DNA of 36,111 nucleotides from an uncultured Methanomicrobiales archaeon (GTDB lineage: Archaea; Halobacteriota; Methanomicrobia; Methanomicrobiales; Methanospirillaceae): contig CASGHK010000053.1 in assembly GCA_949320185.1 (NCBI GenBank), positions 1 through 36,111 on the forward strand. The letters are read 5' to 3'. The position numbers and the translations under genes are program-made. Numbering within the stretch: the first letter of the stretch is position 1; each line of letters opens with the position of its first letter. The notes beneath the pieces were generated by a model that did no database searches, was not told the origin of the DNA, and saw only the letters and a program-made list of their open reading frames with translations. Shown piece by piece: positions 32,637 to 36,111 of this stretch.

Positions 32637-32780
32637 ATGATCGTGGGACTCGCCGCCATCACCCTGGCGGCGCTCCTGGTGATGACCATGTCAGGTTCAC
32701 ATGAACGCAGCCCCTCCGCCTCTCTCCGGTACCAGCGTGGCGGTCGGACGGGATCCAGACCAACCGGAGGCAGGCGATGA
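32637..32780 (+). CDS. Possible 47-residue membrane peptide
   Basis: MIVGLAAITLAALLVMTMSG is one hydrophobic helix, followed by an Arg/Ser-rich tail. The stop overlaps the next ATG (ATGA at 32777-32780), which suggests a coupled three-gene operon. No SD was found, and the family is not recognised. Confidence 0.4.
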   Translation: MIVGLAAITLAALLVMTMSGSHERSPSASLRYQRGGRTGSRPTGGRR

Positions 32781-32974
32781 CCGACGACCTGCCGGCCCTG
32801 CTCGCCCGCTGGCGGCGGTTCCGCCGCGCCCTGAACGTGGAGGACCACGCAGCGATGGACCGGCTGATCGCCATGGTCGAGCGGCGCGGCCCGGCTCTTG
32901 CCCGGGCGATCGACGACCCGCTCGAGGTTGCGGTCCTCGCGGTGCTGATCGAGCTGGTCCGGGAGCGGGCATGA
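32777..32974 (+). CDS. Small helical protein
   Basis: A 65-residue protein (MTDDLPALLARWRRFRRALN...), predicted nearly all helix and with alternating acidic and basic faces. The start overlaps the upstream stop and the stop overlaps the downstream start, both by ATGA, so all three genes are translated together. GGAGGCAGGCG lies upstream of the ATG and can act as an SD. No family recognised; it may bind the RecA-like neighbour. Confidence 0.55.
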   Translation: MTDDLPALLARWRRFRRALNVEDHAAMDRLIAMVERRGPALARAIDDPLEVAVLAVLIELVRERA

Positions 32975-33352
32975 CCATGCGGCTCTCGTGCCGGCCCGGC
33001 GTGAGCTTCGAGCTCGGCCGGCTCGCGGTGCTGATCGCACCGCCGGACCGGATGGCCGCGCTCCTCGACCTGCCGGAGATCGGGTCGTTCCACACGCTCT
33101 ATCTCTATACCGGGTTCTCGGAAGTGCTCTTCCGGGTGCCGCCGATCCGGTCGGAGCACGTCGAGACGAAGGTCTGCACGAGCCTCGACGATGCGATCGC
33201 GGCGGTGAGCCGGTCGTTTCACACGGTGCTGATGGTGGAGTGGTCGCCGGCGCTCGCGGCCGGCCTGGACGCGGAGGAGCAGGGCCAGCGGATGAGCCGG
33301 CTCGTGAGGGCGCTGAAGCGGCGGGCGGAGTCGGCGATCGTGATCGTGTACA
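32971..33352 (+). pseudogene. RecA/KaiC-like protein, cut off at a CRISPR-type repeat
   Basis: The product (MTMRLSCRPGVSFELGRLAV...) has alternating strands and helices and a Walker-B-like strand (HTVLMVEWSP), and ends at AIVIVYS before running into the 37-bp repeat at 33353. The RecA-like fold would need one or two more strands, so the 3' end is missing. No Walker A lysine is seen, so ATP binding is doubtful even in the intact form. The open frame continues to 33534, but that part is non-coding sequence (repeat, spacer-like DNA, and the relB promoter). Confidence 0.5.
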
Positions 33353-33389
33353 GTTGCAGAACCCGATCCACGAAAACAAGGATTGAAAC
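33353..33389 (+). CRISPR. Isolated 37-bp CRISPR-type repeat (copy 1)
   Basis: Starts GTTGCAG and ends ACAAGGATTGAAAC, the form of archaeal type I/III CRISPR repeats with the ATTGAAAC 3' handle. No second intact copy lies within a spacer length on either side; a weak ATCGCAG occurs at 33428. It matches copy 2 at 34489 in 33 of 37 bases and has the same orientation. Confidence 0.7.
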
Positions 33390-33478
33390 CGGAGCCTGGC
33401 GCCCTTCTCTCTCTCCTGTCGGGGCTGATCGCAGGAGTGAACGACAACGCTTAAGTCTACCGCGGGATACCATGGTGT

Positions 33479-33718
33479 ATGGCAACCAGTCGTACGATCA
33501 AGCTCGAGGCGGACACCAAAGCCAGCCTCGATAGTCTCAAGATACACCCCCGCGAGACCTACGACGATGTGATTAAGCGCCTGGTCGACATCGCGATCGA
33601 CGACGAGCCACTCTCCCCCGAGACCCTGGAGCACCTCGAAGAGGCCGAGGAGGACATCAAGGCGGGCCGCACCCGACCTATGGCCGAGGTCATGAAGGAA
33701 CTCGGGATCGATGACTGA
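33479..33718 (+). CDS. RelB/VapB-like antitoxin (DUF7557 type)
   Basis: A 79-residue protein: RTIKLEADTKASLDSLKIHP, then ETYDDVIKRLVDIA and a charged tail (EEAEEDIKAGRTRPMAEV). The N-terminal part is a ribbon-helix-helix-like DNA-binding domain and the tail would bind the toxin. It overlaps the toxin gene by one base (TGATG). A TATA-like GCTTAAGTC lies about 25-30 bases before the ATG, giving a short or no leader. Antitoxins of this class usually repress their own operon. Confidence 0.8.
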   Translation: MATSRTIKLEADTKASLDSLKIHPRETYDDVIKRLVDIAIDDEPLSPETLEHLEEAEEDIKAGRTRPMAEVMKELGIDD

Positions 33719-33990
33719 TGTCGTTCGCCGTCGAGTTCACCCGATCCGCCGAGCGGGCCTTTGCGAAGATGGACCGCCCCGTAGTCCGGCGGATACGGGC
33801 CGAACTGGCCGCCCTCGCTGAAGAGACGAGGCCCGAACGGTATGTCAAGCAGCTCAAGGGCCATGACAGTCCCCCGTATTACTCGCTCCGGGTCGGAGAC
33901 TACCGCGTCATCCTCCAGATCCACAATCACCGGCTCGTGATCCTCGTGGTCGACGCCGGCCCCCGCGACTCGATCTATCGGACGTTCTAG
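33718..33990 (+). CDS. relE: RelE/ParE-family toxin
   Basis: A 90-residue protein beginning MSFAVEFTRSAERAFAKMD, with YVKQLKGHDSPPYYSLRVGD, then YRVILQI and a C-terminal strand LVILVVDAGPRDSIYRTF. This is the RelE fold; the Arg in LRVGDYRV and the end RDSIYR are typical of archaeal RelE, which cleaves mRNA on the ribosome. ATG 33718 overlaps the antitoxin stop. It is complete. Confidence 0.85.
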   Translation: MSFAVEFTRSAERAFAKMDRPVVRRIRAELAALAEETRPERYVKQLKGHDSPPYYSLRVGDYRVILQIHNHRLVILVVDAGPRDSIYRTF

Positions 33991-34488
33991 GGGCCGCCCC
34001 TCCCTATCCCGCATCCGGTGCCATCTCTCTACGGACAGGAAAATTGGAAAGAAAACTTCTCCCATGGCTACGGGAAACATGATCGAACGACCTTCGATTA
34101 CAACTCCGATTACAGAGGTGTCCCAGTTGAGAATTCAAGGGCGTGAAAATGAGTTCTATCCTTATCGTCGGATGTACGGCGGAAGGTTGCACGGGGACAG
34201 GTTGCGGCCTGATGGCGGCCCTCGTGGCTGCTCGCCGGTTGAGCAGCGTCAAGTAGGCCATCTGCTTGACGGAAATCATGCTTCTGGCATTACAGTTTGG
34301 TCTTATCGTGATCCAGCTTCTTGCGAGAATAGAATACCCCCGATATCACAAGAGAACGGAGCGGGGTCCAGACACCGCCCCTTGTCGATTGCGGAGTTGA
34401 CGACCGTATCGCGCATATACATTGGCTCCTCTTTTTAGGGTTCCCCTGATTCGGGTGGATAGTGGGGATCTTCAACGCCGGCTGCGGC
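33991..34488. other. Stretch with only tiny possible ORFs
   Basis: No recognisable gene. A 35-codon plus-strand ORF (34149-34256) encodes a cysteine-rich peptide (GCTAEGCTGTGCG). A 39-codon minus-strand ORF (34303-34422, MYMRDTVVNSAIDKGRC...) has a strong SD (GAGGAG) but no known family, and may be a cut-off gene. A perfect 7-bp hairpin (AACGCCG-GCTG-CGGCGTT, 34474-34491) abuts the second CRISPR-type repeat. Confidence 0.3.
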
Positions 34489-34594
34489 GTTGCAGACCAC
34501 GAACCACGAAAACAAGGATTGAATCTCGTTTTCCTCGGGACAGGCGTTCGGTCAGGAACTGGTTGCAGCGCACGTCCACGGGTACTTGATACAG
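34489..34594 (+). CRISPR. CRISPR-type unit: repeat, 36-bp spacer, degenerate repeat
   Basis: Copy 2 of the 37-bp repeat is 34489-34525 (GTTGCAGACCACGAACCACG...GATTGAATC). A 36-base spacer-like segment follows (34526-34561). A degenerate repeat starts at 34562 with GTTGCAGCGCACGTCCACG, which matches the first 20 bases of copy 2 at 16 positions with one gap; its 3' half has diverged. Terminal repeats of arrays are often degenerate in this way. No cas genes or typical leader are present. Confidence 0.6.
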
Positions 34595-34694
34595 TGTCGC
34601 TCCTCGTCATTGAGCGTTTAATATTCACTACCATCCCATTCTCCTTCGACACCACCCCTCCCCTCACCGCTCTCTTCTCACGGAGGGAACACCA

Positions 34695-35018
34695 ATGAAA
34701 GAGACAATCGGCGCCGGCATCCTCGCCGGCGCAGTCGCCGTCACCGCGGGTGGCGGCGTCAGTATCGTTGCGGACGGCTGGCCTGAAGCCGTGCTCGTCG
34801 CGCTCGCCGTGCCGGATCGCGAGGTCGTGCTCTCGGCCGGCAACCGGATCTCGATCGTGACGGATCACCCGGAGGATCTAGTCGAGGTTCAGCCGCCGTC
34901 GCGAGGAAAGGCGGACCTGGGCGGGCTGACGGTCGAGCGGTGGTTACCGGCGCCGCTGCCGGCGGAACGAACAGGGGGCCAGCCCCCGCGCCGGCGACAA
35001 GCAGACCGAACCCCTTAA
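34695..35018 (+). CDS. Small membrane-anchored protein of unknown function
   Basis: A 107-residue protein with a weak N-terminal hydrophobic segment (GAGILAGAVAVTAGGGVSIV), a strand-rich middle (EVVLSAGNRISIVTD) and a basic tail (PPRRRQADRTP). ATG 34695 has a strong GGAGGG SD, and a TATA-like TTTAATATTC lies at about 34618-34627, so the leader is about 50 bases. The tail may be a read-through of non-coding sequence. No family recognised. Confidence 0.5.
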   Translation: MKETIGAGILAGAVAVTAGGGVSIVADGWPEAVLVALAVPDREVVLSAGNRISIVTDHPEDLVEVQPPSRGKADLGGLTVERWLPAPLPAERTGGQPPRRRQADRTP

Positions 35019-35060
35019 CCCTCCTGGGAGCGGATCTCTCGAAAAACCGGGTGATGGCGG

Positions 35061-35507
35061 GTGGATACGAAGGTTCTCCTCATCATGGTCGTCGCGGTGG
35101 TGGCGATCGGCTTCGTCGCCGGCGTCTGGCTCTCCGGGGCCGGACAGGTCGGGCCGCTGACAGGGAGCATCGTCCCTGGACAGGGGGGATGCGTTGGATC
35201 GCAGCTAGATGCAAAGTACCATCCCGGGGTGCTCAAGACGACGGTATGGGGCACGCTCAAGAACCTCGACGGGACGCCGATACCGGACAAGTGGGTCTAC
35301 GTCCGCCAGTGCGGCAGGGGGTACTGTGACTTTTTTTCGTATGACTCTCCCTCTGTCAAGACCGATGCCAGCGGCAGATTCCAGGTGACAAAGTCGACCG
35401 GTGGCACCACGGCGCTCGATATCGAGGTGACGTTGGACCCCCGCATCAACACCGGAAACTATTGTGCAAATTACGCGACGGCCAGGTACTCGTTAACCGG
35501 TCCGTGA
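35061..35507 (+). CDS. Signal-anchored secreted protein, beta-sandwich-like
   Basis: A 148-residue protein with an N-terminal membrane helix (VLLIMVVAVVAIGFVAGVWL) and an outside domain with strands typical of carboxypeptidase-regulatory or Ig-like folds (TVWGTLKNLDGTPIPDKWVY, then KTDASGRFQVT). Cysteines at CGRGYC could form a disulfide. The start is GTG 35061, preceded by GGTGATGGCGG. The gap to the preceding gene is 42 bases, so the two may form an operon of envelope proteins. Ligand unknown. Confidence 0.65.
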   Translation: MDTKVLLIMVVAVVAIGFVAGVWLSGAGQVGPLTGSIVPGQGGCVGSQLDAKYHPGVLKTTVWGTLKNLDGTPIPDKWVYVRQCGRGYCDFFSYDSPSVKTDASGRFQVTKSTGGTTALDIEVTLDPRINTGNYCANYATARYSLTGP

Positions 35508-35771
35508 GGATGGCGCATTCACCTTCTGCGGCCACCCGACCCAGGCCGTCGTGAAGCGGTAGCAGGATGCCGGCGCAAAAGTCTCCTCGACGGCCGGTCG
35601 CGGTGACAGGTGCGGTCAGGATCGGCGTGGTCGAGCCGGACGACACGCCCGGGCAGTCAATCGAGGGCCGGCTCTGTCTGTCGCGTCGTGCTGCCGCACC
35701 ATGCTCGGGCGACTCCTCGGCGCCGTCTCACTTCGTGCTCGACCGCGCCGCCGGCCGTCTTCGCCGGCCGG
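35508..35771. other. Stretch next to the transposase fragment
   Basis: No gene is supported. The open frames here encode Arg/Pro-rich peptides with no motif. A GC-rich inverted repeat (CCGGCC with GGCCGG around GTCTTCGCC, about 35750-35770) lies at the junction with the transposase fragment. Confidence 0.35.
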
Positions 35772-36111
35772 AACGGCGGCCTGGATCCCCCGATGGCCGT
35801 CCAAGACAACAAGCTGAACCCCGGTCAGACCTCGTTCTTTCAAATCATCGAAGAACCCAGACCAGAATGCCTCGCTCTCGCAGTCAGTGATCGTTGCTCC
35901 GAGAATCTCACGATATCCATCGACCCGGACCCCAGCGAGTATCAGGAGCGCTTTTGAGACATACCGGGGGCCGTCACGAACGGTGTAGTACGAGGCATCG
36001 AGAAAGAGGTAGGGAAAGACCTGCTCAATCGGCCGGCTGAAAAATTCGTGCACCTCGCGATCGAGGTCCTGTGCGATGCGGGAGACCGAGGAGGGGGAAA
36101 GCTGGTCGATC
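35772..36111 (-). pseudogene. IS256/Mutator-family transposase fragment
   Basis: The minus-strand frame runs in from the window edge (IDQLSPSSVSRIAQDLD) through the RNase H-like core: PYLFLDASYYTVRDG with the first catalytic Asp, then YREILGATITDCESEAFWSG, and LVVLDGHRGIQAAV with the second Asp. At base 35772 similarity stops abruptly (PAGEDGRRRGR follows), so the C-terminal part with the catalytic Glu is missing. The element is inactive unless a frame outside the window supplies the rest, which is unlikely. Confidence 0.85.

Noticed and set aside
32701-33534. 277-codon protein spanning the CRISPR-type repeat
   Set aside because: The first 90 codons are out of frame with the two small coupled ORFs, and the last 60 read through the repeat and the relB promoter. 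Only 32971-33352 looks like protein.
33353-34525. A working CRISPR array
   Set aside because: Only two intact repeats 1.1 kb apart, no cas genes and no regular series of spacers, so I report isolated repeats instead.
35567-35957. Plus-strand frames over the transposase fragment
   Set aside because: Antisense to the IS256-type reading frame, with no motif.

Overview
This window looks like a methanogenic euryarchaeon, most likely of the order Methanomicrobiales. The reasons are a GC-rich genome, a single PCNA next to the Fe-S primase subunit PriL, a Cdc48 AAA+ ATPase with Hsp20, archaeal TATA boxes, many leaderless or short-leader genes, and PKD/NHL surface proteins. Genus is an inference and cannot be fixed from this sequence.

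Bases 1-140 are the end of an IS1595-like insertion sequence that has cut off the 5' part of a DUF2207 membrane protein gene (141-1849). Bases 2203-23908 are ordinary, dense chromosome. They hold asparagine synthetase (minus), an rlmE-moaA operon (minus), pcn-priL (plus), a two-helix membrane micro-protein, a conserved small protein, NADH pyrophosphatase NudC, a gluconeogenic operon (class I aldolase, class I FBPase and a divergent FBP aldolase/phosphatase-like protein that has lost catalytic residues), cdc48-hsp20, and a 5-formyl-THF cyclo-ligase family gene.

The metabolic centrepiece is a six-gene plus-strand operon (15863-23908). It encodes acetyl-CoA synthase of the long, bacterial AcsB type, both subunits of the corrinoid iron-sulfur protein (AcsD, AcsC), its reductive activator (AcsV/RACo), a core methionine synthase (MesB-like) and the nickel-insertion ATPase CooC. 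No CO dehydrogenase subunit and no methyl-pterin methyltransferase is encoded here. The gene set suggests a module that passes a methyl group from acetyl-CoA, or from another donor, through the corrinoid protein to homocysteine. It resembles the CODH-less pathway described for Dehalococcoides mccartyi.

A tRNA-Thr(CGT) at 23966-24037 marks the border of an accessory island that runs to the window end. It begins with a tyrosine recombinase carrying one in-frame stop. It then holds two large secreted beta-propeller/PKD proteins (one frameshifted), a PKD gene fossil, two hicAB modules (one with a stop codon in the toxin), a decayed DUF1016 nuclease, a truncated three-gene operon, and a RelBE-type module lying between two isolated 37-bp CRISPR-type repeats. 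Two small envelope-protein genes and an IS256-type transposase fragment follow. There are no cas genes in the window. The many broken genes suggest a graveyard of mobile and defence DNA with a few modules kept intact.
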